A stretch of 64,000 bases of DNA, taken from assembly GCF_002261345.1 (NCBI RefSeq), contig NZ_NEVT01000003.1, positions 806,001 through 870,000 on the forward strand. The letters are read 5' to 3'. Shown here one piece after another: positions 19,445 to 28,249 of this stretch; position 1 is the first letter of the stretch, and each line of letters begins with the position of its first letter. The position numbers and the translations under genes were made by a program. The notes beneath the pieces were generated by a model. It did no database searches, was not told the DNA's origin, and saw nothing but the letters and a program-made list of their open reading frames with translations. The stretch is from Bordetella genomosp. 2 (lineage in GTDB: Bacteria; Pseudomonadota; Gammaproteobacteria; Burkholderiales; Burkholderiaceae_B).

Positions 19445-20024
19445 AAGGGCGCACCGCGTCCAGGATTGCGCCGCCTATATGCTCCACGCCACCGCGTGGC
19501 GCGAGACATCCCTGATCGTCCAGAGCTTTTCCCGCGAACATGGCTGCGTGGCGCTGGTGGCCAAGGGCGCCAAGCGCCCGTATTCGGTGCTGCGGCCGGT
19601 GCTGTCGGCCTTCCAGCCGCTGCAGCTGTCCTGGAGCGGCGCCGGCGAGGTGAAGACGCTGACTCGCGCCGAGGTCGCCGGGCTGCGCGCGCTGACCGGC
19701 ACGGGCCTGATGTCGGCCTGGTACATGAACGAACTGCTGTTGCGCCTGCTGCCGCGCGAGGATGCCCATCCGGCGTTGTTCGACGCCTACGACACCGCCC
19801 TGCAGCAACTGGCGGGCGGGACGCGGGCGGCCGGCGCGCTGCGGCGCTTCGAATGGACCTTGCTGCGCGAGACCGGCTACGGCATCGACGAGGCCGAGCC
19901 GGATTTCGACGATCCCGCCACCGAACCGGCGCTGCGCCGCGACCTGCGCGAACGGCTGGCCGCCAACCTGGCCGGCCGGCCGCTGTCCACCCGGCGGGTG
20001 CTGCTGGACCTGCAACGGATCTGA
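19437..20024 (+). CDS. recO: DNA repair protein RecO, short form
   Basis: Recombination mediator that helps RecR load RecA on SSB-coated DNA. The N-terminal OB-fold is recognisable (HATAWRETSLIVQSFSREHGCVALVAKGAKRP), as is the helical part (YMNELLLRLLPREDAHPALFDAYDTALQQL, RFEWTLLRETGYGIDEAEPD). At 195 residues it is about 45-60 shorter than E. coli or B. subtilis RecO. The sequence passes straight from the GYGID helix to the final LAANLAGRPLSTRRVLLDLQ helices. The usual cysteine-bearing insertion between them is missing. The ATG lies inside the era end, confirming the family order era-recO. Confidence 0.88.
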   Translation: MSRRAHRVQDCAAYMLHATAWRETSLIVQSFSREHGCVALVAKGAKRPYSVLRPVLSAFQPLQLSWSGAGEVKTLTRAEVAGLRALTGTGLMSAWYMNELLLRLLPREDAHPALFDAYDTALQQLAGGTRAAGALRRFEWTLLRETGYGIDEAEPDFDDPATEPALRRDLRERLAANLAGRPLSTRRVLLDLQRI

Positions 20025-20040
20025 ACCACGGCGCGCCGCC

Positions 20041-20949
20041 ATGACTTTTACGCTCAAGCAGGTCGAAACGTTCCGCACCGTCTATGAAACCGAGAGCGTG
20101 ACGGCCGCGGCCCGGCGCCTGGATGTCTCGCCGGCCACTGTCAGCGCCACGCTCGCCGCGCTGGAGGCCAGCATAGAGTTGCGGCTGTTCGAGCGAGTGC
20201 GCCAGCGCATGCAGCGCACGCCCGAGGCGACCCTGCTGTACGAGGAAATCCGCCGCCTGAACGTGGGCCTGGAAAGCCTGGGGCGCAAGATCCGCGCCAT
20301 CCGCGGCGCGGCGCAGCCGCGCCTGCGGGTGGGCTGCATCCACGCCTACAGCGGCGTGGTGGTCAGCCCGGCCATCGGGCGCTTTCGCGCGCGCTATCCC
20401 GACACGCCGCTGTACCTGCAGATCCGCGACTCCAATACCTTGCGGGACATGGTCGTGTCGGGCGAACTCGACCTGGCCCTGGTGGCGGACGAGTCCGAGC
20501 TCGAAGGGCTGCGCGGGCACCGGCTGGCCAGCCTGCGGGCCGTGGCCGTGTTCCCGAAGGCGCATCCCATGGCACGCCTGGAGCAAGTGGACCTGGCCTG
20601 CCTGGCCGAGGCGGATGTGATCGCGCTCAATAGCGAGGATGGTTCGCGCAAGCGCCTGGATGCCCTGTTGCGGGCGGCCGGCGAGACCTTGCGCGTGGCG
20701 ATCGAGACGCCGTATTCCAGCACCGTGTGCCAACTGGCGCTGGCGGGGCACGGCGTGGGCATCGCCAACCCGGCCACGGCCGTGGGCATGGAGCCCATGG
20801 GCCTGGCGTTCCGGCCGCTGGCCGTGCCGGTGCACTTCGAATGCCACATGATCCTGCATGGCAGCCGGCCCCTGTCCGAGGCCGGCAAGTTCTGGGCGAC
20901 CTGCCTGCGCGAGGCCTTGGCGCCGCTGGTGCAGCGGTTCGGCGTCTGA
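20041..20949 (+). CDS. LysR-family transcriptional regulator
   Basis: 302-residue LysR regulator: N-terminal winged helix (LKQVETFRTVYETESVTAAARRLDVSPATVSATLAALE) and a periplasmic-binding-protein-like effector domain (RLRVGCIHAYSGVVVSPAIGRF, GELDLALVADE, GHGVGIANP). It starts 16 bases after recO but belongs functionally to the catabolic genes beyond, towards which it is convergent (43-base gap). It may control the Bug/deacylase/PLP operon, though the usual divergent arrangement is absent. Effector unknown. Confidence 0.88.
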   Translation: MTFTLKQVETFRTVYETESVTAAARRLDVSPATVSATLAALEASIELRLFERVRQRMQRTPEATLLYEEIRRLNVGLESLGRKIRAIRGAAQPRLRVGCIHAYSGVVVSPAIGRFRARYPDTPLYLQIRDSNTLRDMVVSGELDLALVADESELEGLRGHRLASLRAVAVFPKAHPMARLEQVDLACLAEADVIALNSEDGSRKRLDALLRAAGETLRVAIETPYSSTVCQLALAGHGVGIANPATAVGMEPMGLAFRPLAVPVHFECHMILHGSRPLSEAGKFWATCLREALAPLVQRFGV

Positions 20950-20991
20950 CGGCCCGGCGTGGCCGGCGCGGCAGCCGCGTCCCGGCCGCCC

Positions 20992-22089
20992 TCAGCCGCG
21001 CCGGCCGTCCGAGGTCAGCAGCAGCACGACCGACGATTCCGCATCGACCAGGCCGGCTTGTTTGAGTTGCGCAACGCCCGCCAGAGCCGCGGCCGACGAC
21101 AGCTCGGTTGCCAGCCCCAGGTGCGCCAGTCGTTGTTGCGCCTGCGCGGCGGCGGCGTCGGAAACTGCCAGCGGCGTGCCGCCGGAATGCGCCAGCGCCT
21201 GCAGCGATTGCAGGGTGCAGGTGCCGCCGGCGATCGAGTATTGCCCGGTGGTGCCGTCCCACAGGCCCCGCGCATCGCCGCTGGCCAGGGCCCGCGCCAG
21301 GCGCGGGTACGGCTCGATGGCATGCAGCCGCGGCATGCGGGCGACGCGGCCCGTGTCGCGCAGGTGCTGCCAGCCCAGCATGATGCCCCACAGCAGGTCG
21401 CCGCGCGCGGTCGGCACCAGGATGTCCGTCGGCAGGCCGGCGGTATCGAGGATTTCCTCGGCGATTGGCTTGTAGCCCTCTACGCCGAACGCGTGCGTGC
21501 CCACGGGCGGGTTCAGGTAGTTGGTGCCGGCGAACGCGCCTTCCTCGCGGCACAACCGCGCCACGTACGGCCAGCGCGCCAGGCTGTCCTCGAAAGTGGC
21601 GAGCTTGGCGCCGAAGCGTTCCATGGCTTCGCGCTGCAGCGGCGGGCAATTGCGCATGATGGCGATGTCCGCCTGCAGCCCCGCGGCGGCGCAATAGGCC
21701 GCCAGCGCCACGCCGGCATTGCCGCTGGAAGCGGCCGCCACGCGCGCGGCCCCCGCCAGGCGGGCGCGCGAGACCAGCTGGGCGGCCATGCGGTCCTTGT
21801 GGCTGCCGGTGGGGTTGGCGCCCTCGCATTTCAGCCAGACGCTGCCCACGCCCTCGGCGTGCGCCAGGGCGGGCGCCGGCAGGCAGGGCGTGGCGCCTTC
21901 GCCGAGCGTGACCGGATCGAGCACCGGCAAAGGCATGCCCGCGCCGCCGGAAGGTTCATACAGGCATTCGAGCGAGGCGGGATGGCCGGCGGCCAGGCAG
22001 TGCGGGCAGCCCTCGGGATAATCGGCCACGGGCAGGATGGCCTGGCAGCGGATGCAGCGCAGGCTGGACAAGCGGGGGTTCATCAGCAT
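20992..22089 (-). CDS. PLP-dependent threonine-synthase-like enzyme
   Basis: 365-residue fold-type II pyridoxal-phosphate enzyme. A zinc-ribbon-like CxxC...CxxC (Cys12, 15, 28, 31) opens the protein, as in archaeal-type threonine synthases and cysteate synthases. The Schiff-base lysine is Lys98 in NPTGSHKDRMA; SSGNAGVAL binds the phosphate. The final TSDG loop is present. A housekeeping threonine synthase would be expected beside hom, not here. The last gene of a Bug-receptor operon with a deacylase-like partner, it more likely degrades or makes an unusual amino acid. The substrate cannot be told. Confidence 0.8.
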   Translation of the reverse strand: MLMNPRLSSLRCIRCQAILPVADYPEGCPHCLAAGHPASLECLYEPSGGAGMPLPVLDPVTLGEGATPCLPAPALAHAEGVGSVWLKCEGANPTGSHKDRMAAQLVSRARLAGAARVAAASSGNAGVALAAYCAAAGLQADIAIMRNCPPLQREAMERFGAKLATFEDSLARWPYVARLCREEGAFAGTNYLNPPVGTHAFGVEGYKPIAEEILDTAGLPTDILVPTARGDLLWGIMLGWQHLRDTGRVARMPRLHAIEPYPRLARALASGDARGLWDGTTGQYSIAGGTCTLQSLQALAHSGGTPLAVSDAAAAQAQQRLAHLGLATELSSAAALAGVAQLKQAGLVDAESSVVLLLTSDGRRG

Positions 22090-22092
22090 GTT

Positions 22093-23070
22093 TCAGTACA
22101 ACTCGGCAAGAGAATCCAGGGCGCGGGCGGGCGCCACTTGCAGCAGGCAGTCGCCATCGTCGCTGCGGGCCATGGCGCGCAGGCAGACGACCGTGCCGGC
22201 CTGCGGGCTGGCAAGCGCGCGCGGCGGGAGGTCCGGACGGGCCGGTTCGATCAATTGGCCGATCTCGTGTCCGGCCGCGACCGCCTGGCCCAGTTCGACG
22301 GCGGGCACGAAGACGCCGCCATCGCGGGCGCGCAGGGTGGCGGCGGGCGCGTCCAGGTCGTAGAGCGCGGACGGCGCGGCGGCCCGGCCGCGCGTTTCGA
22401 GCAGCCCCAGGTACGCCAGGCATCCTAGCAGGCCGTCGCGGCATTGCCGCACCAGTGCGGCACCGGTTTCCGCGCCGCCGCCGATCTCGGCGCTCAGGCG
22501 CAGCACGCCGTGGCGGCTGGCCGCCGCCGGCATGGAGCCGTCCTCGCCGGACCGGAAAAAGACGCAATGAGGCAGGCCGAACGCCTGTGCCAGCGCGGGC
22601 AGGCGCGGGTCGCAGGGATCCGCGCCGTAGCGGGTGATCACCGAGGCGGGCAGGTAGCGCAGCGATGCGCCGCCGCTGTGCACGTCGATCATCGCGTCGA
22701 TGCGCGGCAACAGCCGGGCTTCAAGCGCGGCCGCCACGCTTTCGGTATAGCCGCGCACCGGCGTGCCCAGAAACGCGCGGTTGAGGTTGCCGCCGTCGGA
22801 GGGCGAGAGCCGGGTGCCGGCCAGCGAGGCCTCGGCGTTAGCGGCCGGCAGCAGGTATACCGTCCCGCGCTGCAGGCTGTCGGGCAGGCTGTGCCAGAGT
22901 TCCAGGATGGCCGCCTGGCCCTCCCATTCGTCGCCATGCACGCCGGCCACCAGGGCGACGGCGGGGCCGGGGCCCGCCTCAATGCGCAATACCGGCACCG
23001 TGACGCGGCGATAGGCCGAGGCATTGGTCGCGGCGGCGCAGGAGAAGTCTTCGCGGCTGGTCTTGGCCAT
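22093..23070 (-). CDS. Succinylglutamate desuccinylase/aspartoacylase-family hydrolase
   Basis: 325-residue zinc-dependent acyl hydrolase of the AstE/AspA family (M14-like carboxypeptidase fold). The metal-binding HxxE is H45-E48 in VAGVHGDEWEGQ, and the third ligand is in IDVHSGGASLRYL. A catalytic-type glutamate segment is RLSAEIGGG. The C-terminal beta-domain (GGVFVPAVELGQAVAAGHEIGQL) resembles the aspartoacylase barrel. Related enzymes remove acyl groups from amino acids (N-acetyl-diaminobutyrate, succinylglutamate, N-acetylaspartate). It sits 3 bases ahead of the PLP-enzyme gene and 18 after the receptor gene, so one operon and probably one pathway. Confidence 0.85.
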   Translation of the reverse strand: MAKTSREDFSCAAATNASAYRRVTVPVLRIEAGPGPAVALVAGVHGDEWEGQAAILELWHSLPDSLQRGTVYLLPAANAEASLAGTRLSPSDGGNLNRAFLGTPVRGYTESVAAALEARLLPRIDAMIDVHSGGASLRYLPASVITRYGADPCDPRLPALAQAFGLPHCVFFRSGEDGSMPAAASRHGVLRLSAEIGGGAETGAALVRQCRDGLLGCLAYLGLLETRGRAAAPSALYDLDAPAATLRARDGGVFVPAVELGQAVAAGHEIGQLIEPARPDLPPRALASPQAGTVVCLRAMARSDDGDCLLQVAPARALDSLAELY

Positions 23071-23088
23071 GTGACAGGATCCCTCGCT

Positions 23089-24051
23089 TCAATCCAGCGT
23101 GGTGCCGGAAGCTTTGATGACGCGCTCCCACTTGGGCAGTTCCTTTGCGATCTGCGCCTGGACGTCGGCCGGCTTGCCGCCCAGCGGCTCCTGCGAGCGG
23201 CCGCGCAGTTCCTGGCTGACGGCGGGCGAGGCCAGGGCTGCGTTGAGCGCCGCGTTCAGGCGCTCGATCGCCTGCGGTGGCGTGCCGGCCGGCGCCACCA
23301 GCGCACTCCAGGCCGATTGTTCGTAGTCAGGATAGCCTTGTTCAGCGACGGTGGGCACGTCCGGATTGGAGGCGGCCCGTTGCCGGGTGGTGACGGCCAG
23401 CGCGCGCAGGCGCCCGTCCTTCAGATTGCCCAGCAGCGGCGGCAGGTTTTCCATCATGGAATCGACATGGCCGCCCAGCAGGTCGGCCAACTGCGCCGCG
23501 GTGGCCTTGTAGGGAATCTGGCGCACCGCGGCGCCAGTCTGCGCGACGAACAGCTTGACGCCCACTTCGCTGGTCGTGCCGGGGTCCGCCGACGTCATGG
23601 TCAGGCGGTCGGGCTGGGCCTTGGACGCCGCGATGAAGCTGCGCAGGTCTTGCCACGGCGAAGCGGCGTTCACCACGATCACATTGGGCGTCTCGGCGAC
23701 CAGGCCGATCGGCGCGATGTCCTTGTCCAGGTCGTAGAGCTGCTGCTTGAAGAGATAGCGGTGCAACACCAGGGTGCCCACGTGCGCGTAGCCGATGGTG
23801 TAGCCGTCGGGCTTGGCGCGCACCAGGGCCTGCGTGCCGATGCGGCCGCCGGCGCCCACGCGGTTTTCGATCACCACGGGCTGGCCCAACTGCTGGCTCA
23901 TCGCCTGCCCGACCAGGCGGGCCGTGATGTCGGCATTGCCGCCGGCGGCGGCCGGTACGATCAGCGTAATGGCGCGTTCAGGGTAATCGGCCATGGCGGG
24001 CTGCGCGGCCAGCAGCAGGGCCAGGGTGGCGAGACGGATAGTGTTTTTCAT
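23089..24051 (-). CDS. Bug-family periplasmic solute receptor (TctC-like)
   Basis: 320-residue tripartite tricarboxylate transporter receptor. Signal peptide MKNTIRLATLALLLAAQPAMA, then the Bug signature YPERAITLIVPAAAGGNADITARL, VGAGGRIGTQALVRAKPDGYTIG and GTPPQAIERLNAALN. The ATG at 24051 was preferred to an upstream in-frame start because it opens directly on the signal peptide. No TctA/TctB membrane genes are adjacent, as for most of the many orphan Bug proteins of Bordetella. It heads the operon with the deacylase and PLP enzyme, whose substrate it probably captures. Confidence 0.93.
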   Translation of the reverse strand: MKNTIRLATLALLLAAQPAMADYPERAITLIVPAAAGGNADITARLVGQAMSQQLGQPVVIENRVGAGGRIGTQALVRAKPDGYTIGYAHVGTLVLHRYLFKQQLYDLDKDIAPIGLVAETPNVIVVNAASPWQDLRSFIAASKAQPDRLTMTSADPGTTSEVGVKLFVAQTGAAVRQIPYKATAAQLADLLGGHVDSMMENLPPLLGNLKDGRLRALAVTTRQRAASNPDVPTVAEQGYPDYEQSAWSALVAPAGTPPQAIERLNAALNAALASPAVSQELRGRSQEPLGGKPADVQAQIAKELPKWERVIKASGTTLD

Positions 24052-24185
24052 GACGACCTCCCGAGTCGTTGAGGGCTGCGCCATTGTGCGGCGATGCGTC
24101 CGGGAAATCGTTTGGTTTTTTGATATGGTTGTTCAGAAAAACATGAAACTGGCGCGGTCACGGCTGGCGCCGCGCCGCGCGGGCC

Positions 24186-24854
24186 TCAAGGCTGCTTCGA
24201 CAGTTGCGGCAGCCAGCGCAAGCGCTTGCCGTCCTCGATCTTGTAGACGTCCAGTGTCTGGTAGTTGCCCGAGCCGGCGGTGACCAGCGTCACCGCCAGT
24301 TCGGGCTGCCCGTCGCCGTCGAGGTCTTTCAGCTCGGCCTGCCGCAATTCACCGTCGCGCGGCCGGATCAGCCCGTCGGCATAGTCGCCCACGGAGAGGT
24401 CGCGGTACAGCCGCACGCTGTACGAGCCGATCGAGGCCGGTTCGCCCGGCTCCTGAGCCACCACCACGGCGGCGGGCGCGGCGGCCAGCGGCACGACGAT
24501 GGGGGCGGGCGCGGCGGCATCCGCCGGGCTGGGCGAGCCCGTCCATTCGACCACGCTGGCCTGGCTGCTGCGCCGATCCACCAGGCACAGCATGCTGACC
24601 GACGCGCCTTTCATGTGCGGCTGGGTGGCGTTGCCGCGCACCAGCAAGGCGGTCTGGCCGGAGCGGTCGTCGAATTGCATCGGCGTGCCGACTTGTTCCG
24701 TCTGGGTCAGTCCGGAGGCTTGCGCGCACAGGCGCAAGGCTTTGTCCTGCTGCTGCTGCCAGGCGGCCGGGGAACTCGCCAGTGCCGGCTGGCCGGCCAG
24801 CGACGCGGCGAGGAAGACGGGGATCAAGGCGGGGCGGAGGGCGTGCGCGGTCAT
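24186..24854 (-). CDS. Secreted protein with PliI-like C-terminal domain
   Basis: 222-residue exported protein; signal peptide MTAHALRPALIPVFLAASLAGQPALA. The first half has paired cysteines (LCAQAS..., SMLCLVDRR). An alanine/proline linker leads to a C-terminal domain with SIGSYSVRLYRDL, LKDLDGDGQPELAV and TAGSGNYQTLDVY. These resemble the conserved loops of PliI-type periplasmic inhibitors of invertebrate lysozyme, including an SGxY-like element. The assignment is by pattern only. If right, it protects peptidoglycan from host or invertebrate lysozyme. Monocistronic, no clear regulation. Confidence 0.6.
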   Translation of the reverse strand: MTAHALRPALIPVFLAASLAGQPALASSPAAWQQQQDKALRLCAQASGLTQTEQVGTPMQFDDRSGQTALLVRGNATQPHMKGASVSMLCLVDRRSSQASVVEWTGSPSPADAAAPAPIVVPLAAAPAAVVVAQEPGEPASIGSYSVRLYRDLSVGDYADGLIRPRDGELRQAELKDLDGDGQPELAVTLVTAGSGNYQTLDVYKIEDGKRLRWLPQLSKQP

Positions 24855-24921
24855 CCGGTTTCTCGAAAAGGGAGGTGCGTAGTCATTTAGCACGTGCCGT
24901 GCCTGCTGTCCATGGCGCATG

Positions 24922-24946
24922 AAAAAGGGCCCGCGCTGGCGGGCCC
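24922..24946 (-). terminator. Terminator of the Bax-inhibitor-1 gene
   Basis: On the minus strand the hairpin GGGCCCGC / GCGGGCCC (trinucleotide-scale loop) is followed by TTTTT (AAAAA at 24922-24926 on the plus strand). It lies about 20 bases past the stop of the BI-1 gene. Confidence 0.85.
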
Positions 24947-24967
24947 CGAAATGCGAAGTACGGCGGG

Positions 24968-25678
24968 TTATTCGCGGTCGCCGCCGAAGATGCCGAGCAG
25001 CATCAGCAGGTTGGAGAACACGTTGTAGACATCCAGGTAGATGGCCAGCGTGGCGGAAACGTAGTTGGTTTCGCCGCCGTTGACCACGCGCTGCAGGTCC
25101 ACCAGCATGAAGGCCGAGAAAATGACGATGGCCAGCACCGAGATGGTGAGCATGAGGGCCGGCATCTGCAGGAAGATGTTGGCCAGCGCCGCCACCAGGA
25201 TGACCACGGCGCCGGTGAACAGCCACTTCTGCATGCTGGACAGGTCGCGCTTGATGGTGGTGGCCAGCGTGGCCATGGTGCCGAACACCACCGCGGTGCC
25301 GCCGAAGGCCGTCATGACCAGCTGGGCGCCGTTGCCCATGCCCAGCACGAAGCCCAGCAGGCGCGACAGCATGATGCCCATGAAGAACGTGAACGCCAGC
25401 AACAGGACCACGCCCAGCGAGCTGTGCTTGTTCTTTTCGACCGCGAACATCAGGCCGAAGGCGCCCACCAGAAAGACGATGGCCGACAGGCCGGGGCTGG
25501 CCATCATGACCTGGTTCACGCCGGTGTACAGGCCCACCGCCGCGCCCAGCACGGTGGGGATCAGCGACAGCGCCAGCAGCCAGTAGGTGTTGCGCAGGAC
25601 CTTGTTGCGGACGACTTCGCCCGGCGCGCCGGCGTAGGCGCCGGAGCGATTGAAGGGGGAAGGACGATATTCGTTCAT
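24968..25678 (-). CDS. Bax inhibitor-1/YccA-family membrane protein
   Basis: 236-residue polytopic inner-membrane protein with about seven hydrophobic helices, the BI-1 (UPF0005, YbhL/YccA) family. The conserved late segment AIYLDVYNVFSNLLMLLGIFGGDRE and the glycine-rich helices (FTFFMGIMLSRLLGFVLG, FGGTAVVFGTMATLATT) are typical. Family members modulate FtsH proteolysis or conduct Ca2+; the bacterial role is unsettled. The N-terminal cytoplasmic tail (MNEYRPSPFNRSGAYAG) is also standard. Single gene with its own terminator. Confidence 0.92.
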   Translation of the reverse strand: MNEYRPSPFNRSGAYAGAPGEVVRNKVLRNTYWLLALSLIPTVLGAAVGLYTGVNQVMMASPGLSAIVFLVGAFGLMFAVEKNKHSSLGVVLLLAFTFFMGIMLSRLLGFVLGMGNGAQLVMTAFGGTAVVFGTMATLATTIKRDLSSMQKWLFTGAVVILVAALANIFLQMPALMLTISVLAIVIFSAFMLVDLQRVVNGGETNYVSATLAIYLDVYNVFSNLLMLLGIFGGDRE

Positions 25679-25825
25679 GGACGGCTCCTCTGAGCGGCAG
25701 ATAAGGGGTTGCCCAATGGGTTTAGAGGGTTAGGATACCTGACAGTTCCCTGAAAAATCCATTCCCGGGCGTTTTTTTCGCCGCCGCCGGCATCCTGGAG
25801 GCGGCCGGGCGGCCTCCGGGCGGGG

Positions 25826-26209
25826 TCAGCCCGGGCGTACGCTGCGCACTGCCCGGTCGATCAGGGCGGGCAGTTCGGCTTCGAGCCGGGCGCGCAGGTT
25901 CGCCGCGGCGTCGTCGAGCGCCCGCTGCAGGGCCTGCTCCAGTTCGGCCTGCAGGGCGGCGCGCAGCACGGCATCGCTCGCGCCCACGCCGGTGGCGGTG
26001 CTCCAGGCGGCGTGCGGCAAGCCCGTGCCGCCGGCGGCATGCGCCGGCTGCGGGGGAGCCTGTTCGTCGGCGACCTGCGTGAGCACCGGCAGGTCCGGAG
26101 CGCCGGGGGCGGGTGGGCGGGCCGGCGGGGTCGCTTCCGCGGGCGGCGCCAGGGTGGGCTCGGCCCGCTGCGTCAAGGTGGGAATGCCGGGGTCCGGATA
26201 GCGTGGCAT
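25826..26209 (-). CDS. Small proline-rich protein downstream of holC
   Basis: 127-residue protein, last of the pepA-holC series. The first half is proline-rich and low in structure (MPRYPDPGIPTLTQRAEPTLAPPAEATPP and on). The second half is a predicted amphipathic helix (LRAALQAELEQALQRALDDAAANLRARLEAELPALIDRAV). A short N-terminal DPxIPTLT motif recalls the beta-proteobacterial DUF2486 proteins that also neighbour holC, but I am not certain. The start has GGAG upstream (gagcccccgATG region). Function unknown; a helix-mediated partner of the clamp-loader chi subunit is conceivable but unsupported. Confidence 0.7.
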   Translation of the reverse strand: MPRYPDPGIPTLTQRAEPTLAPPAEATPPARPPAPGAPDLPVLTQVADEQAPPQPAHAAGGTGLPHAAWSTATGVGASDAVLRAALQAELEQALQRALDDAAANLRARLEAELPALIDRAVRSVRPG

Positions 26210-26231
26210 CGGGGGCTCCTGAGAGTGGCCG

Positions 26232-26675
26232 TCATGCCGTGCGGCCGGCCAGGTCATGGCTGTGCGGCGCGTGGCCGGCGGCCTGGTAGGCGCGCCAGCG
26301 CTGCCGGGCGGCCTGGCGGTCGGCCGGGTCGTCGGAGACGATTTCCAGCAGGCGGGCGAAACCATCGTAGGCCGGCGGACAGTCGTCGTCCAGGTTGAGC
26401 AGCCAGGTCTCGCCGTCGGCGTTGCCGGCGGCGGCCTGCGGGTCGGCCGCGGTGAGCACGACCGGCGTGTCCGGCGCCAGCGGGTCATTGGCCAGCACGT
26501 GCGGCACGAAGGAGGTGTCGTCGAACGCCCAGAGCATCCGGTCGAAGGCGGCCAGACGCGCGCCGTCGGCGCAGTAGACCACCAGCCGCTGGCCTGCCAG
26601 GTAGCGCTTGCGGGCGGCCTGGCAGGCCGCCCGCAAGCGGTCCGGGGCGCCGAAGGCGAAGTCGATGCGCGTCAT
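26232..26675 (-). CDS. holC: DNA polymerase III chi subunit
   Basis: 147-residue chi protein that links the clamp loader to SSB. It shows the HolC pattern: MTRIDFAFGAPDRLRAACQAARKRYLAGQRLVVYCAD at the start, then the FDRMLWAFDDTSFVPH strand-helix with the conserved W, and a late ETWLLNLDD followed by FARLLEIVSDDPADRQAARQRWRAY. It follows pepA by 20 bases, the classic pepA-holC pairing. The C-terminal tail HAPHSHDLAGRTA is slightly longer than in E. coli. Confidence 0.92.
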   Translation of the reverse strand: MTRIDFAFGAPDRLRAACQAARKRYLAGQRLVVYCADGARLAAFDRMLWAFDDTSFVPHVLANDPLAPDTPVVLTAADPQAAAGNADGETWLLNLDDDCPPAYDGFARLLEIVSDDPADRQAARQRWRAYQAAGHAPHSHDLAGRTA

Positions 26676-26695
26676 GGGCGTGGCCGGGGGTCGGC

Positions 26696-28195
26696 TCAGG
26701 CCTGGTCGAGCAGGAACTGCATCAGCAAGGGCACCGGGCGGCCGGTGGCGCCCTTGTCCTTGCCGCTGCGCCAGGCGGTGCCGGCGATGTCGAGGTGGGC
26801 CCAGCGGTAGGCCTTGGCGAAGCGCGACAGGAAGCAGGCCGCGGTGACGGCGCCGCCCGGGGGGCCGCCGATGTTGGCGACGTCCGCGAAATTCGACTTG
26901 AGCTGGTCCTGGTAGGCGTCGTCCATCGGCATGCGCCAGGCCGTGTCGAGCGCCTGGCGGCCGGCCGCCAGCAGCGCGTCGGCCAGGGCATCGTCCGGCG
27001 AGAACAGGCCGGTGTTGACGTGGCCAAGCGCCACCACGCAGGCGCCCGTCAGGGTGGCGATGTCGACCACGGCCGAGGGCTTGAAGCGCTCCGCGTAGGT
27101 AAGGGCATCGCACAGGACCAGGCGGCCTTCCGCGTCGGTGTTGAGGATCTCGATGGTCTGGCCCGACATGCTGGTGACGATGTCGCCCGGCTTGTTGGCC
27201 TTGCCGCTGGGCAGGTTCTCGCAGGCGGCGATCAGGCCGACCACGTCGAGCGGCAGCTCGAGTTCGGCCAGGGCGCGGAAGGTGCCCAGCACGCTGGCCG
27301 CGCCGCACATGTCGTACTTCATTTCGTCCATGGTGGCGGCGGGCTTGAGCGAGATGCCGCCGGCATCGAAGGTGATGCCCTTGCCCACCAGCACCACCGG
27401 CCCCGCCTTGGCGGGTTTCTTGGCCGCCTTGCCGGCGTGCCGCAGCACGATGAAACGGAGCGGCTCGTCGGAGCCGCGCGCCACCGACAGGAACGAACCC
27501 ATGCCGAGCGCCTCGACCTGCTTGCGGTCGAGGACTTCCACCTTGAGCGACTTGAATTCGCGCGCGAGCTTCTTGGCGGTGTCGCCCAGGTAGGTGGGCG
27601 TGCAGACGTTGCCCGGCAGGTTGCCCAGCGTGCGGGTGAGCTCCATGCCGTGCGCGATGGCGGCGCCCTCGCGCAGCCCCTGCTGGGCCTGCGCGGCGTC
27701 GCCGCGTTCGACGACCTGGACGATCTTCTTGAGCTTGGGGCGCGCGTCGCGATCGGGTTTGCCGAAGGTGGCGTCGTAATGGTAGGCGGCATTGCCCGCC
27801 GCGATGGCCGCGGCGCGCGCGCGGGCGCGCATGGCCACGTCGGCGATGGGGTTGGCCGCCAGCGTCGAGACGCCTTCGGTGACACGCGCCGCCACGCACG
27901 CCGCGGCGAAGCCCTGTTCGGCGGCGGCGTGGGCGCGCGCGCCGTATTCGGCCTGCTTGCCCAGGCCCACCAGCACCACGCGCTGCGCCGAGACACCAGG
28001 CAGGGCGCGCAGCACCAGCGTGGCGCCGGCGCGGCCGCGGAACTCGGCCTTGACGACCGCGCGCACGGCGTTGTTGCTGGCGCGGTCGATGATGTCGGCG
28101 GCGGGGCTGAGTTCGCCGTCGGCGTACACGCCCACGGCCAACGCGGCGGTTTTGATCTGGTGCAGGGAAGCGGTGGTCTGTGTGCTAAATTCCAT
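26696..28195 (-). CDS. pepA: Cytosol (leucyl) aminopeptidase PepA
   Basis: Dinuclear-metal M17 aminopeptidase that trims N-terminal residues; in some bacteria it also binds DNA. 499 residues with the metal ligands in [16 protein letters not shown] and [16 protein letters not shown], and the family signature [14 protein letters not shown]. The start MEFSTQ was preferred over an in-frame ATG 54 bases upstream, which would run across the lptF start region. Divergent from lptF across only 54 bases, the conserved pepA/lptF arrangement. It begins the pepA-holC operon. Confidence 0.96.
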   Translation of the reverse strand: MEFSTQTTASLHQIKTAALAVGVYADGELSPAADIIDRASNNAVRAVVKAEFRGRAGATLVLRALPGVSAQRVVLVGLGKQAEYGARAHAAAEQGFAAACVAARVTEGVSTLAANPIADVAMRARARAAAIAAGNAAYHYDATFGKPDRDARPKLKKIVQVVERGDAAQAQQGLREGAAIAHGMELTRTLGNLPGNVCTPTYLGDTAKKLAREFKSLKVEVLDRKQVEALGMGSFLSVARGSDEPLRFIVLRHAGKAAKKPAKAGPVVLVGKGITFDAGGISLKPAATMDEMKYDMCGAASVLGTFRALAELELPLDVVGLIAACENLPSGKANKPGDIVTSMSGQTIEILNTDAEGRLVLCDALTYAERFKPSAVVDIATLTGACVVALGHVNTGLFSPDDALADALLAAGRQALDTAWRMPMDDAYQDQLKSNFADVANIGGPPGGAVTAACFLSRFAKAYRWAHLDIAGTAWRSGKDKGATGRPVPLLMQFLLDQA

Positions 28196-28249
28196 GGAGG
28201 ATTCCCGTGTGCGTGATGCAGTGCGGTTGATTATCCCGCATATTTTCAC

